DNA from: Heterotrichella gracilis
Lineage: Eukaryota; Sar; Xanthophyceae; Tribonematales; Xanthonemataceae
Assembly (NCBI GenBank): GCA_032358255.1
Contig: JAULBX010019300.1
Span: 1 to 64,000 of the forward strand
DNA length: 64,000 nucleotides
Reading direction: 5' to 3'
Shown here: in pieces, positions 1 to 13,807 of the stretch
Numbering within the stretch: position 1 is the first letter of the stretch
Layout of the letters: each line of letters begins with the position of its first letter
Translations under genes and position numbers: made by a program
Notes under the pieces: generated by a model
What the model saw: only the letters and a program-made list of their open reading frames with translations
Databases searched by the model: none
What the model was told of the DNA's origin: nothing

Positions 1-1799
<1,799 letters not shown>

Positions 1800-2642
1800 C
1801 GTGCCAGTGTAACCGACTTCGTAACTGACAATATGCTCAGCCGTGTGCGAGGGTCACCTTGTAAGTCCAACCATGAGAAGGGTCTTTGTGCTGTAAACCT
1901 CTCCTCGCTTTCGTTAATCCTATGATGACACCCTGTCCACCCTCACCCTTGCCTGCAAAAGGCTTTATCTGATGGCAAGACAAGCTGATGTCAACACTTG
2001 AGCTGCGTTTATTTATCCACGGTGTTGTTGCAAGGCTCAGGCGACCAGGGGGGCTGTTGGGTTTTGCCGGAGTGGCCACCACCCAGCTGTTACTTACAAC
2101 TTTGGTCCAGTTCATAGCTCAATTGTAGGACAATTTACACCTCAACTACAGTCTACAAGCTTCCAACATAGACTAAAGACTGCCCACGTTGTGCTTTAAG
2201 CATAGTTTTTGTATTGGTACCCAAGCGGAGGCTCATCAGGCAGATCACCAGGTCTCAAGGCGATCTGCAGTTCAAGTAGCACCTGCTGGCCCAGCTGTCC
2301 CTGTGAACAGCTGTTATTGGCGCTCCAGTTGAACTTGAGGTGGGTACGATACTGGAAGAGTAGGCTGGGTGGGCAACAGGCTGGTAGCGCCCATGCTACA
2401 TACGCTGTGCAGGGTCATGCGTATAGGGCAGGGTGCAAAGTTGGCAAGGAAACACATGCTTCTGGTCAAATGGTACAGTGCATTCATGGAATCCATCGTG
2501 CCACATATTTCTTACTTTGCATTTCCCCCGCGCCATCTGCAATGCATGGCATGTATGCATGCGTTGCCCGCCCCTGGAATGTGGACACTCACCACAAAAC
2601 TGTGCATTGCAGGAAGACGTAGGCTAGAATCAGGAGATCAGC
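1800..2642. promoter_or_regulatory. Intergenic region between divergent NDUFS1 and DUF3605 genes
   Basis: About 840 bases separate the two start codons. The stretch should hold both 5' UTRs and promoters, but no core motif could be fixed by eye. Open frames here are short and lack family resemblance. Confidence 0.4.
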
Positions 2643-4501
2643 ATGGCAAACATGCATCCCTCCTCTCTGTACAAGCCCATCTGGGACAGCGAAATCCACA
2701 GGATAATAGACCATGGCACCACGGAAGAAATGCAGACGCTGCGAGGCGTCCCTGGGGTGCAGGTTGACCCCAGGTCGTGGGAGGAAGTCAACCAGCTGAT
2801 AGATGAGAATACAGAAGAGTCACTGGGCAGATTAGGGAGGACGCCTATGGATATTCGTATATACCGTTTATTCAGAAAAGAGGTAGCATGGACTTTTGGA
2901 AAGGGCGTTAGACAATTTTAGTCGTCTTTGCTGGTGTAAAAACGTATATTACTTGCAGCACTCTTTGACACCCCAGCACTGGACAGTGTCTCAGTTAGAA
3001 ATATTATTAAAGCAATATTTCTTTCAACATGTATCTGCCTTAGGGAACCCAATAATTTGGATAAATTGCTGATACGCAATAATACAATTATACACTGTAC
3101 TGTACACAATAATTAAAGGTATTAATAAACCACCCTTTCTTGACTGAGCAGGTGCTTCAAGAATATGCCAGCGTGGCAGAGTACATCAAGTGGAAGGTCT
3201 TTGGCACAGAGGTGGCTGCAATGGAAGGTATGCAATTCTCGTGATTCAGAATCATCCATTAGGCTCGGTCCATGCAAAACTGCTGGTAATTACAACTGTA
3301 ATCACCACATAATGTCCACCATAGTCAGCTTGTTTATGTGCATTCCGGCACTGCAGCCGGATGAGCAATCTGCTCTAAATGCCTTGCGCTATTTCATCTC
3401 TCTCCTGGCGGCTTACCACTCCGCCATAATCAGAAACGATTGTCATGCTTTGCCCATGGTCGCAGATGGGAAGAAGGTGATGGCGAGCCCACATGCGCCA
3501 GAGGATCAGCCGACCATAGTATGGAGACCCAATGTAAGGCTGTCGTTCATCTTGTCGGCACCTGTGTCAGCACATGAATGGAACTGTACATGTAGAATAT
3601 GCATGGCACTTCGTAGTTGCAATGTCCCATGCATGTGCAACTGTGGTTGTAATCGTTATTGTAATTACACTGTTAAACTTAAGGTCTAATGGCTTAAAAT
3701 TTACAATATAAACGACAAGCCGCAAACCGCACCATACCGACCGAGCCAGCGGGCGCTGCACCAGGCCCTGCACCGCCAGCAATTGTACACTGGCATGGCA
3801 TGAGCTCCTCTTGAATGCCATCTCGATTCCACTCTCACAGGATTTCCCGTACCACCTGGAACCAGGTATGGAGCACCATTGCGTATGGGCCACACGGCCG
3901 CTGTCGGAGGACGAAATTACACAGGCAAGGGCCAGCTTATGGTGCATGCCCTACTCGTTTACTGTTTTGAACTTAGGAGTATAATGGGGAGGGGGGGGGG
4001 GGGTGACTTGAAATGGACAGGCCTGTAACAAACCTTTTGTGTCAGTCGTGTGATGTTTTCCTTATAACAGATTGCACGAATAGCTGAGCTCCCTTTGCAG
4101 GTAGTCGACAAACACAAGCCCGGCTGGCAGTGGAGGTACTTTGTCAACACCCCCGCGCTGTCGTCTATTCCAGAGGTGCGCCGGCCGCGGCCAGTAGGTG
4201 ACCTGAACTGGGGCATGCTTATACCACTGGCAGATGCATAGGTGATGTGGATGGTGGGGGGATGAGGATGGATGCGGTATTGCGCCACCTGCATGTCACC
4301 TGCATGTGTGCCATGCCCATACATGGCATGGCAGTGCTGTGTTGTATACAATTTTACTAGAACAGGCTTGCAGTGCATCAAAGTACGCTTGACCCATAAT
4401 TGTGGTATCATGCGATGCTGTGCCCCTTGGTGCAGATCTGGCATGCGCACATACTGTCGCGGCCACCACAATTGCAGCCATGTGCTAGCAATGGGATATA
4501 G
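2643..4501 (+). CDS. DUF3605 (GIG1-like) family protein, 212 aa
   Basis: Function is not established. DUF3605 proteins are best known from fungi, where one member (GIG1 of Candida) responds to N-acetylglucosamine. The model has six exons: 2643-2882, 3152-3227, 3466-3533, 3841-3924, 4071-4175 and 4436-4501. Family features in order: a RTPMDIRIYRLFRKE helix near residue 68, the EYASVAEYI segment near 84, FPYHLEPGMEHHCVW near 130 (the family's PYxxEPGxxHxxVW core), the WQWRYFVNTPALSSIPE stretch, and a final WHAHIL motif matching the family's HxHV ending. The last exon was chosen over simple read-through at 4176 because it restores that ending. The intron after 3924 appears to begin with GC instead of GT. 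Confidence in the family is good, in the final exon moderate. Confidence 0.75.
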
Positions 4502-5661
4502 CTCGGACCAGCAGCAGCCATGGCACAGCATGCCCAGCAGTGCTCCCAAAGCCATGGCATGCGAAGACGACCGCCCTCCAAACCTGGGCCAGCCAAATGC
4601 AGCTGCTATTGAAAAGGCTGTACTTTTGCTCTGCTATGCCTTGTATAGAGTACTGGAATTCCACGCGTTGTTCGCCTCAGGCTGGCGGTTCTGAATGGCT
4701 TTCTTTCAATTGTTCTTATGATTTGATATGCTGCAGTTCATTTATCTCGAATTGCTGCTGTACTCAGTAATTACCGCGCATTACCCATTTTGAGTCCATA
4801 TGATAGGCCAAGACTGCAGCAAGGTTTTGCAAATGGATGATTGCCAGCCCGAGTCAATCCCAAAATGAATTTGTTTAGAACTTCAGTCGAATTTTTGTCT
4901 GAATATCTGTCTGTATTCATGATAGAAACTGCAGTCTCAAGAGCAAGTCACCATGCAGCGCAGCGACACAGACGTACATACGCGCTGTGCATTCCACACC
5001 TGACAAGGCGACAATGTCATGCCCAATCGATCAATGATGGTGTAGCTGCTACAAAAGTTACCATATTACCATCCAATTCTACACAGTAGCTGAAGAGACA
5101 TTTGCGTCAGCTGCAATGATGTAACACCGGTGGTGAGGATGTTGTCGTAAGGTTTGACCTTATTGAGATCCAGGACCTGCAGGTCCAGGCCTGCCTTGCT
5201 GCACTCCTGATGCTACCCTCACTACAATGGCTGGACTTGGTTGTCTAACAAAAAGTGAAGTATGTACGTACACTGCAAGACAATAAGGGACCTCGTATTA
5301 TACTACACTATAGGCTACACTAGTGTGATGCACTGTTTGAACTGGAATGGAATGGCAGCACCTATTAATCATTTACACTGCTCTACTCTCTCGGGGTGAT
5401 ATCCTTGTTAACAAACCCAGCTCCACGATCCAGCAATCGGGCATGCACCAATCAGAATGCACGCGAGGACCGACAAAAGGGGGCGCCAGGCCTTATGCAC
5501 TGACAACGCCGACCCTCCCACTTCACCCAGTCCCTTGAGGCCATGTACCCACGAAACCTACAATGGGGCTATTTGCATCGCAGCAACCACGAGCGTAACC
5601 CTTACTTGTTCACTGTGAAATTGCATGGGCAAGGCTGACTGGTGATCTGCTGTGCTGCTGA
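4502..5661. other. Convergent intergenic region, no gene seen
   Basis: This lies between the 3' ends of the DUF3605 and PEX13 genes. It is somewhat richer in A and T than its flanks. Only short unconvincing open frames are present and no repeat was recognised. It presumably contains both 3' UTRs. Confidence 0.4.
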
Positions 5662-7467
5662 CTATGGAGCTCCGTGGTTGGCCGGCCACATGGTTTCCCA
5701 GGTGTTGTGGGGTGCAGGAGGAGCTGGCAGCCCAGGCTGCCCAGGCACCATCGCGCCCTCCACCTGCTGCTGTTTGCCCTTGCCCTTGTAGCCCAGCAGG
5801 CGCAGCACAAAGCGGCCCAGCTCGCCATACAGCGACCCAGCCCTGCAGCAGCACGTGGCACAAGCGTCAGGTGAATGCAAGTCTGGCTGGTGTACCTCGG
5901 CCCTGGCGGCGTGCTATATGTGTGGTGGCAGGGCAGTAGCCAGGGATGTGTGAAGTCAAGCCAGGGAGCACTATGGTGAGCACTGCCAGCGCACACCACT
6001 GGTAAAGCGAAGCCTCCCATGGCCACCACATGGCATTTCCTTATTGAATGCAGTAAACCCCACAGCGCTGCACCATGCCTGCCAACCCTTCGTGGTGGCC
6101 TCAACCAAGTCCCAAGTGCACAGCTCGTGCGCGCACCTGTCCAGGAGCTGCAGCAGTGCACTGATGAAGAAGTGGATGGCCTGCGCATTCTCGTCCACCA
6201 GGAACGACAGCCGGCCAAAGAAGTGCACCACTCCAGAAATGCCACGCATCATGTGCTGCCAGGCTGTGGGGGGCTGAGGGGGACCGTTGGGGTCATTGGG
6301 GTCGTAAGGGTTTGGTGGGCCTGCGAATGATACAAAAACTGTTCTAAACAAAGTGTCACATGCATGGAGTGGGCTAGTGGATACGCCTCCCCAAGGGCAC
6401 GCTTGTACTTTAGCTGGTGTGTCACACAACCCACAGTATCAGGAACTGACACAAAAAACCGTCCTTTCATGGCATCACTGTCAACTTTGCGCCTCACCTT
6501 GCATGCCCCCTTGCATTCCATAGGGCGAGCCGTATTGGCTGCCATACCCTCCTCCATATCCTCCGCCCATCCCGCCGTAGCTCCCGCCATATCCCCCATA
6601 CCCTGGTCGGCTGTATGCCCCCATGCCATAGCCACCCACACCGCCGCCATAGCTGCTCATCCCTGGCCTGTACATGCTAGACCCGCCATACATACTGGAG
6701 CCTCCATACATGCTTGAGCCTCCATACCCAACCCCACCATATGATCCAGCACCACCATATGAGCTGCCATAGCCCCCTCCATACGCCCCAACCCCAGTGC
6801 TGCTGTACGCGCTTCCATAGCCAGTCCCGTATGCCCCAGTTGAGCTGGCTGTGGGGTTGTAGGTGGACCCTGCTCGCTCCCAAGGCCTTGGTGGCTGTGT
6901 TACGTTGGGCACTGACAAGGCGTTTGCTGGGCCTCCACCAGGGGCTCCTAGCTGTGTGGTTGCCAAGGCAGTTGCGGCACCTGCATAGTTGCCAGAGAAT
7001 CAAGAGGGGAGGGCGGGAATTTGGTTGCCAACAAGCTTGAATCGCCCACCAACTGCGTCTACAAGTGGTGGTGCAAGAGTGGGGTACCCACGAAGGGGAA
7101 GGGCATGGTAGAAGTGTGCAGCAAATTGTCACACAGGACAGTAAGCAGGTCAAGGTGTGTAAGGGCCACCTACCAGCAGGCCTCTCCCAAGGCTTCGGGA
7201 GGGCATCTGCAGGGCTACCAGAGGATGAGGGCCCTGCGCTACCTTGTCTATTGCGTTCCCAGGGCTTTGCGGGTGTGCTTTTGTTTGCACAACAGTCTGC
7301 ACAGGCACCAGGAAGCTCAGTGAGAAGATGAGGATCAGGAGCAGCTGCAAGCGCTCCGTACCCAAAAACCACAGTAAAGCTGCGATGGTGACCAGTAACA
7401 TGGACTGTCGGGTGGAAAATTGGCACTTTTATACACTTCTTCGCCACAGTAGGCCCGTACCTGCCAT
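5662..7467 (-). CDS. PEX13: Peroxin-13, plant type, 325 aa
   Basis: PEX13 is a peroxisomal membrane component of the matrix-protein docking complex and binds the PEX5/PEX7 receptors and PEX14. Five exons: 7467-7461, 7296-7174, 6980-6498, 6320-6137 and 5842-5662. The first coding exon is only 7 nt (ATG GCA G). The N-terminal half has three PWER motifs (near residues 14, 37 and 68), as in plant PEX13, and a long Tyr/Gly/Ser-rich tract (residues about 80-200) with repeated GGSSMY and GYGG units. The conserved C-terminal half has the WQHMMRGISGVVHFFGRLSF region and hydrophobic segments after it. There is no SH3 domain, which fits plants and differs from fungi and animals. The start was chosen because the spliced frame reads directly into the first PWER motif. 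It is divergent from the phosphatase gene. Confidence 0.88.
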
Positions 7468-8097
7468 GGTGCACAGCTCCCGATTTGGAGCAAGATTGCA
7501 AGTGACTCCACGCGCCGTTCACGCCTTAAAGACTACATGAAACCCCGTGTCCACTTGGCTACAGGGCAGCAGCCATATGGAAAGCTACAAAAGGATACTG
7601 CCCAGATACACTGTATCAAGCTGGCAGGTAAGGGCCGTTTGGCAGCCTGCTCCACACACAGCAAAGATGTGCCAGCAAGAGCAACGGCCTTTGTATGGGT
7701 ATACGAAGAAGGGCAGACAGCGTTTCAAGTGGGCAGCAAGCAGCCTCCTAGGCTGTTTATCAGTCGCTATCGATACCAAGGATGCACAGAGTGTCAAACT
7801 TCTCCACACACGAGAAAACGGGGAGGAAATTTTGCCTTACCACCGCTGATGGCCCACCATGGAACTTAAAGGCGCAGTTTTATAACTGCAAAAGGTGTAT
7901 GCACGTCCATTAATAGAGACAAAGTGCAATTGGGCCACCTAGGAGTGGCTTGTGCCTGGCTCTGGACTCTTGCACTTGCAACAGCTGCCTTATGCTCGCT
8001 TAGTAGCCTGGCAAGTTGGGTCAGATGTGCTAGCCAAGCCAAGTACGTTGGCACTAGTGTCACTACTCGCTCAAGCGTCTTGAGCACAACCGGAGCA
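7468..8097. promoter_or_regulatory. Divergent intergenic region, PEX13 / histidine phosphatase
   Basis: About 630 bases lie between start codons. An open frame continues upstream of 8098 on the plus strand, but it begins only with GTG and is not taken as coding. No specific motif was identified. Confidence 0.35.
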
Positions 8098-9260
8098 ATG
8101 CAGCTGAAGAACCAATATTGGTAAGCAACTGCGCCCCGTTCAATGCATGCGTCAGCAATCATCATGATGCCCAGTTCGGCGGCTTTTCATCAGTATACAC
8201 CTTTCAGTCAAAGGCTCGCGGTTAACACCATGCTTGTACGGTGCTCCCAGGATTCTCCGCCACGGGAAGAGCAAGGCTAATGAGGCTGGAATCATAGTCA
8301 GCCACCCGGTGAGTGATCATGCTGTGCAGAGCATGCATGGCTGGACCCAACTCTGGTCAGCCCGTGCATGACTGGACACAACCCAGTTAACGTCAGTCCT
8401 GTGCGCTACCAGGGGAATGGCATGGATGCAAAATATGGGCTCACTGACGAAGGCAAGGCACAAGCAAAGGCAGCAGGGTACGTCTTCAGCACTTGCAATA
8501 AACTCTTTCCTGCCCTGTGACCAAAGCACTGGATTTATAATACTCAGCCTTGATTTCCTCACCTCCTCTGTGATAACCCACAGGGAGAAGCTGAAGCGGC
8601 TTCTGGCTGAGGTTCCCAACGAGAAGCTGCGCATATACATGTCCCCTTTCAGCCGAGCGGTGGAGACTGCCTACATACTGGCCTCCGAGCTGGGGATGCA
8701 CTTTTTGGATGGCAGGCTCAAGGTGGCTCCTGAGCTGCGGGAGCGCTACTTTGGCACAGACTACGAGCTCAAGTCCCACGAGCTGTACGAGCAAGTGTGG
8801 GCGGAGGACGCGCAGGACACAGGCAGCGCACCGCAAGGCAAGCACCAAACCGCCTTGGTTCCACTGCAGGGTGTACCCCTGCCCATGGTGCACCCTGAGT
8901 TGGTCAAGCTGTCTGCGCAACACCTGCCGACACTGGCGCACGTGTGGAAGCAGCACCACTGCGCCTTGCCTCACCCAGTGTGTAGGGACTAGGTTTGGGG
9001 TTTCCTCCTACCGCTCACCGTGCTCGCATGCACCTGCAGAGGGCGGTGAGAGCGTGAAGGCTGTGGCGCTTCGCTTGGAGCTCTTTTTGGAGTCCTTGGA
9101 ATCAAGCCTGCAGGGGTGCACTGTGGTGCTGGTGTCACACGGGGACACGCTTTCCATACTCAAGAGCGTGGTGGCAGGCACAGAGCTTGGCTTGCACCGG
9201 CAGCATGGCCTGGCGACGGCTGAGGTGGCAGCGCTTGGCGGCCCAGAACCCTCGCCATGA
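8098..9260 (+). CDS. Histidine phosphatase superfamily protein (phosphoglycerate-mutase-like), 206 aa
   Basis: The protein should be a phosphohistidine-dependent phosphatase or mutase; its substrate cannot be told from sequence. Five exons: 8098-8120, 8251-8308, 8413-8477, 8584-8837 and 9040-9260. The catalytic LRHGKS motif lies at residues 10-15 (His12 is the expected phospho-acceptor), the conserved MSPFSRAVETA segment near residue 83, and the second catalytic His in VSHGD at about 167. The pattern YWxLRHGKSxxNE and the EGGES motif resemble plant phosphoglycerate-mutase-like proteins. The ATG at 8098 is the first in frame; a longer reading needs a GTG. The fourth intron seems to start with GC at 8838; a GT further downstream (near 8869) would add about 11 residues. 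A decayed copy of the last exon follows at 9441. Confidence 0.85.
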
Positions 9261-9354
9261 CCCTGGAGCTCAGCGAGGGCCATTTTTTGGGGCTTTAGTG
9301 GTAAGCTTTGGCAAGAGCCCACGATGCATTTACAATCTGGTCAAATAAAATCTA

Positions 9355-9400
9355 TGCCGACCAAATAAGGATAATAATAATATTAATAATAATATCCTTC
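9355..9400. repeat. AAT-rich microsatellite
   Basis: An imperfect run of AAT/ATA triplets lies just after the phosphatase stop codon, between the gene and its decayed duplicate. Confidence 0.7.
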
Positions 9401-9440
9401 CTTGGAACTCCAGGAGGCTAGCTCACAGGGAAGCATACAT

Positions 9441-9556
9441 GGTGTTGAGGTCACACAGGGGGCACGCTCGTCATCCCGAAGAGTGTGGTGGCAGGCATGG
9501 AGGTTAGCGTGCACTGGCAGCATGGCCATGGGACAGTCGAGGTGGGAGCGAGTGGT
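9441..9556 (+). pseudogene. Decayed duplicate of the phosphatase last-exon segment
   Basis: The text here matches positions about 9130-9245 of the neighbouring gene. Shared pieces include the stretch around the VSHGDT codons, GTGGTGGCAGGCA, and GGCAGCATGGCC followed by GAGGTGG. Identity is roughly three quarters by eye, with many substitutions and no usable frame. It is a tandem partial duplication of exon 5, about 310 bp downstream of its source. Confidence 0.75.
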
Positions 9557-9560
9557 TTAA

Positions 9561-12500
9561 AGTTACACTAGTGTCAGCATTACAGCCAGGCAAGCATCAG
9601 CCTTGCGCGTTCGCACGGAACAGGTCTGCCTGGCGCTGTTCATTCCGGTACTTGACCTTGAGCGATCTCTTATCACAGATATATAGACTGTTCTGAACTC
9701 CAGCATTTGTTATCTGCATGGGGGCGTTTTGTACAATGATGAAAGTATTTATTTGGGGGGTTTCTGGGTTGGGCGTGGTGATATTTTTTGGCAGAGGAAC
9801 TTGCTGCGATTTGCTTGTTATTCTGTGAGCAGCAGCCTGTATCTCCCTTCCAGTGTATGTTCCCCACCTTTTGAAGGATGGGCTTTTTCAGGTTGCATCT
9901 GTATTGCAGCGACCATATCGCAAACAGTCAACGCTTAAAAATTGAGGGCCTCAGCGTTCATTTTGTGAACATTTTGTGTATCTTGTCAGACCTTTTGCAC
10001 TCACATAAAGAATTTGCAAGTGTTTTTGGAAAGCATGGCCAATTGTTCTGGCAATGCAGGCTTGCGTGCTGCACTGCCACATATTTTTTTGTCTATCAAA
10101 TACCTACCTCTGGCGGAGCACAACATAGGAACTTTTGATGGGAGTACGGCCATCAATGCAGCATGGGCATTATCTTTAGCTTCATCGCACGGTTTTGGCT
10201 TATAGCAGCACCTCAGGTTGGACCTGGTTGCAAAACTGGGATGGATAACACATATATACTTAGTTTAACAGCTGATTACAACCACAGCCTGCACCTGAGC
10301 AGCTGGGATCAGTCAGCACATATGGTACAGCTTGTAGCCATTGCCACATTGCCAGACAACGAGAGCCAGCCTGCAGTCAGCTGCGGCAGGAGGCCCCACA
10401 GGGGTAGCCGCAGGCACCGGGTTTGGAGTAGCGCGGGCAGCCTTCAGACGGTGCGTCCCTGGGCACCGGACACCACCTCGCGCCTCCTCCCTTCACTGAA
10501 GGTATGGCCATGCACCCTCACATCTGTTCCAGCTGCTGCATCCTTTGCACAGGGCACACCACCACGCGGGCTGCCCCCTCACATGTGGCATGGTCATGCA
10601 CCCACACAGCTCCAGGATATGACGGCCAGGGTGCAGAGAGTAGAAGATTGATGCATGCACAGTGGCACCACAGCTTGCGTCGCCCCTCACAGGCCCGGTC
10701 AACTGCCAATGTGTTCCTGAGGTTATCACAGTGGGCGCATAGCACCACACCTGGCACTGGTGCCCTAGGGTCCCTCCGGGGGGCCTGCATGTGCACCCGG
10801 GCCCTGTCACTGCCCGGGGGCGCCAAAGGGCACGCACAGAGCATGCGCAGCATATGCCTTGCCTTGTATGATAACACCTGTTTGATGGTCAGCGAGGGTG
10901 GGGGGTGGTGTGCAGGAGTCCTTTGTGTGGGGTGTGTGGTGGTGGTGCATACGTTTAGGTTGGGATGCATTGCTGGTGGGAAAAAATCCATTGCTGATGT
11001 TGGGCGGCGTGTGTCACAGGCTGTGCTGGCGTGTTGAGAAGCGGCGGTGCCCATGGGCCAAGGGGAGCTATGCAAACGAGGCACAGCTGGCTTGTGACAC
11101 AGCTGTGTGCACAAATCCAGTGCATGCCCCGCATTTTCCGGTACGTGTGTGGGTGGTGGGGGAGCAATGTGGCCAGAATGCACTGCTGCCTGCACAGCTG
11201 TAGTACACATGTGGGTTGCACCTGGCTCTTTGGGGATGATGATCAACCTTATTGGAGCTGTATGAAGCCGGCATACGTAGGCTGTGTTTATTAATTAATT
11301 TAACTGCAACAACCTGACCCAAAGAGCTAGCCTGTCATGCACCTGCCTTGTTGCACGCCCTGTGTTCCAATTGCTTTCTGCCTGTTATCATGTGGCACAA
11401 GGGGCCATCCGTGCAAGGTAGGCGGAGTTGTATCGGGCGGATGTTTTACCGTGGTCATGGCGAAGAGTGCGCTGTATCTTGCGCGTCATTGCATTGCGCT
11501 AATAGCAGCGTAGCAGGATGCACATGTGCTGAGGCTGACACCTCTGCTGGTATATGTGTGCAGGAGCGGGGATGCGAGCATTTCTGGGGGCCAGCTCTGT
11601 GCCTGCTGTCAGGGACAGGCACCCACAAAAGCACACCTGCAGGAGGGCCAGCCATGTATTGAGGCCCGTGGATGGTTGCGGCACCAAGAGGGACGTAGCT
11701 GATAGCTGCTACGCACTGACATCAACTGCACAAGTGATAAATATATTATGCCTGGTGCTGGCGATTGCCTCAGTCGTCAACTGGATGGCAACCCACTGCT
11801 GTACGCTGCTGTTGCCAATACCGTATGGCATGCATTTCAATGGAGGAAGGACTTGCAGGCTGAGCAGCAGCAGAGCAGCAGTAGTTGCTCAAGTTTTTAT
11901 TAAACCTAGCGACTTTGTACCACGCCATTGTGTGATTAGCCCGGGCCATGGAAATATTGCGCAACATATGTATTGTAACTCTCAGGAATTTGGAGATTCG
12001 TTCATTTACAAAACAGCAGAAACCTTCTGGGAATGTGGCAATGCATGTGCGATCGCGGTCAATTTATACGCGAGCCTGGCTTTCAAAAATATTGCACACA
12101 GGGCCCATCACGGGCAGTTGATAATCACTGACACATGACTGTTGGAAGAGAAAACGAAGTTCAAAGTTGTAGCCCAAGGCCGCAAGTAGGGGAGAAAATC
12201 GACGACAAAACGTGATCCAGCAGAGGATCTGCATATACATGCATGGCTTAGGTACCAGCTGACTACTAGCACCAGCATCAGCCGAAGGGCGCAAGTAGGG
12301 GAGAAAATAACGCATGAAAATAGTTTACCCTGCACTAAATGTCACACGGCCTCAACGCCTACTTCTGGTTACGTGAACTAGCAACACAGGGCAGCTGACA
12401 CGCACTGTATTTCAAAAACATGCAACCTGCTTGTGCACCACACTGCATAGGTCACCAGGAAATAATTGAAAAAAGACAAGTATTGCAACAGCCACGATAC

Positions 12501-12681
12501 GCGTTGTGAGCACGTGTGAAAGAAGGGAAAAACCCTTCCCCAGCTAATGGTACAAATGCAGCATGCACTGCAGACTCAGGTTAAAACAACCTGGAAGTGT
12601 TAAACCAGTAGGTGCAGGATTAGTATCAGGCCCTGACCAAGTCTTGATAGTCATGAGTGGTCACCGCGCCGAGCCCTTGAG
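9561..12681. other. About 3.1 kb without a convincing gene
   Basis: Open frames of 162 codons (10163-10651, true ATG, hydrophobic start MGIIFSFIARFWLIAAP) and 194 codons (11554-12138, only a GTG start) exist, but neither has recognisable motifs or obvious splice context. A roughly 20-bp direct repeat (core CGCAAGTAGGGGAGAAAAT) occurs at about 12181 and 12290. The rest looks non-coding. A small lineage-specific gene around 10160-10500 cannot be ruled out. Confidence 0.35.
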
Positions 12682-13778
12682 TCACGCCATGTCGCCATCT
12701 GCCCTTGGCATTGTCACTTGCACGTGAGGGCCCACCAAGTTGGGATCAGTGTTCACCGTTGTCACAAAAACACGCGCGTCCGCCCCATCATCCCCACCAG
12801 CAGCTGAGCTGTTGCTTGCGTGCTGCGCACCGCTGCAGTCCACGTCATGCTCGTGCATGTTGCTGAGCTCCACAACCTCCAGCACTACCTGGTCAGGTGG
12901 GCCGTTGCCGCTGCCACTTGGACTGTCCTTCCCATCCTTGTGGAGCACCTCGCAGAATGCCAGCTGCATTTGCCTGCGACAGCCCACAGGCAGGGTGGGT
13001 CCAGTAGCAACTTGTGCACTGCTGGGTGCATGGGACGCTTTCAAGGGGTTTACACTGCGCAGCTTGCACAAAAGCACAGCAGCAGCTTAGAAGGGACAGC
13101 AACCACCCACGCCATCATACTCTTGAGCTTTTAGGGTATGGCCTGAGCCTGGAGGCCTGTTTGGCACAGGTTTGGGCAACAGTGCCAGGGCTTGCTATTA
13201 GGGTTGGGCACATACAGCGCGCTGCAGCAGCGACCCAGTTCAAGTTGCAACCACCACGTGTAAGGGTATTCATACCCGTCAGGCTGCGCGATAACCACTG
13301 CTGACTGAACCTGCAGCTTGGCCCGGTCCATGACTTGCACCGTGGGTGACACGTGCAGCGACCCAGGCCCACCATCCTGACAACACAAAGCAACGTTGTA
13401 AGATGTTGTGAGGTTCGATGTGTGGAGCCACTTTTGTAGGAGCTTGTTGTGGGTGTGACAGTGCCTTGTAGGGAATGTGGTGTGGCCAGTGGTGGTTCGG
13501 TGGGTTGCTGCCACAGCTGAAATGTGGGTCCTTGCTGTGGGTGGGTGTCTGTGAATGGGAATGTGACTCACCCCCCACACCTCAAGGCAGTCTAGTGCAA
13601 TGCAGTGAGTGCATCCACTTGAGTACCATTTGCAGCTCCATACCTGTCCCCTACGACGAGCTCCCCTGGCATCTCTGCCTGCCAGGTACATCGCCAGGCA
13701 GACGCAGGCGTTGTTGGCGCAAAAAAAAAAAATACCGGTGAATAGTGCTACCAGGGTCACCACAACGTAGGAGTTCAT
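12682..13778 (-). CDS. Small single-pass membrane protein, 175 aa, paralogue of the 14890 gene
   Basis: Function unknown. Three exons: 13778-13644, 13376-13276 and 12973-12682, with intron phases 0 and 2. Residues 4-32 form one hydrophobic transmembrane helix preceded by MNSY, followed by an Arg-rich stop (RDARGARRRG), which suggests an N-out or signal-anchor topology. Exon 2 encodes a beta-rich looking stretch ending in VIAQPDG exactly at the splice site; exon 3 opens with QMQLAFCE and continues into an acidic, Ser/Gly-rich tail ending in ADGDMA. The divergent gene at 14890 shares exon layout, intron phases, a QPDG at the same splice site and a LAYCE after it. Related by duplication; probably lineage-specific or fast-evolving. 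Confidence 0.6.
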
Positions 13779-13798
13779 TGGATAGCCAGTGGCTATCG
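13779..13798. repeat. Short inverted repeat beside the start codon
   Basis: GATAGCCA and TGGCTATC form an 8-bp-stem palindrome with almost no loop, immediately upstream of the minus-strand start codon at 13778. It could be a protein-binding site or chance. Confidence 0.3.
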
Positions 13799-13807
13799 AT
13801 GGAGATA

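Noticed and set aside
7924-8124. Longer N-terminus for the phosphatase with a hydrophobic leader
   Set aside because: The frame starts with GTG, not ATG; the ATG at 8098 gives the expected N-terminus just before the RHG motif.
11554-12138. 194-codon open frame
   Set aside because: It starts at GTG, shows no motif and no splice context; probably chance.
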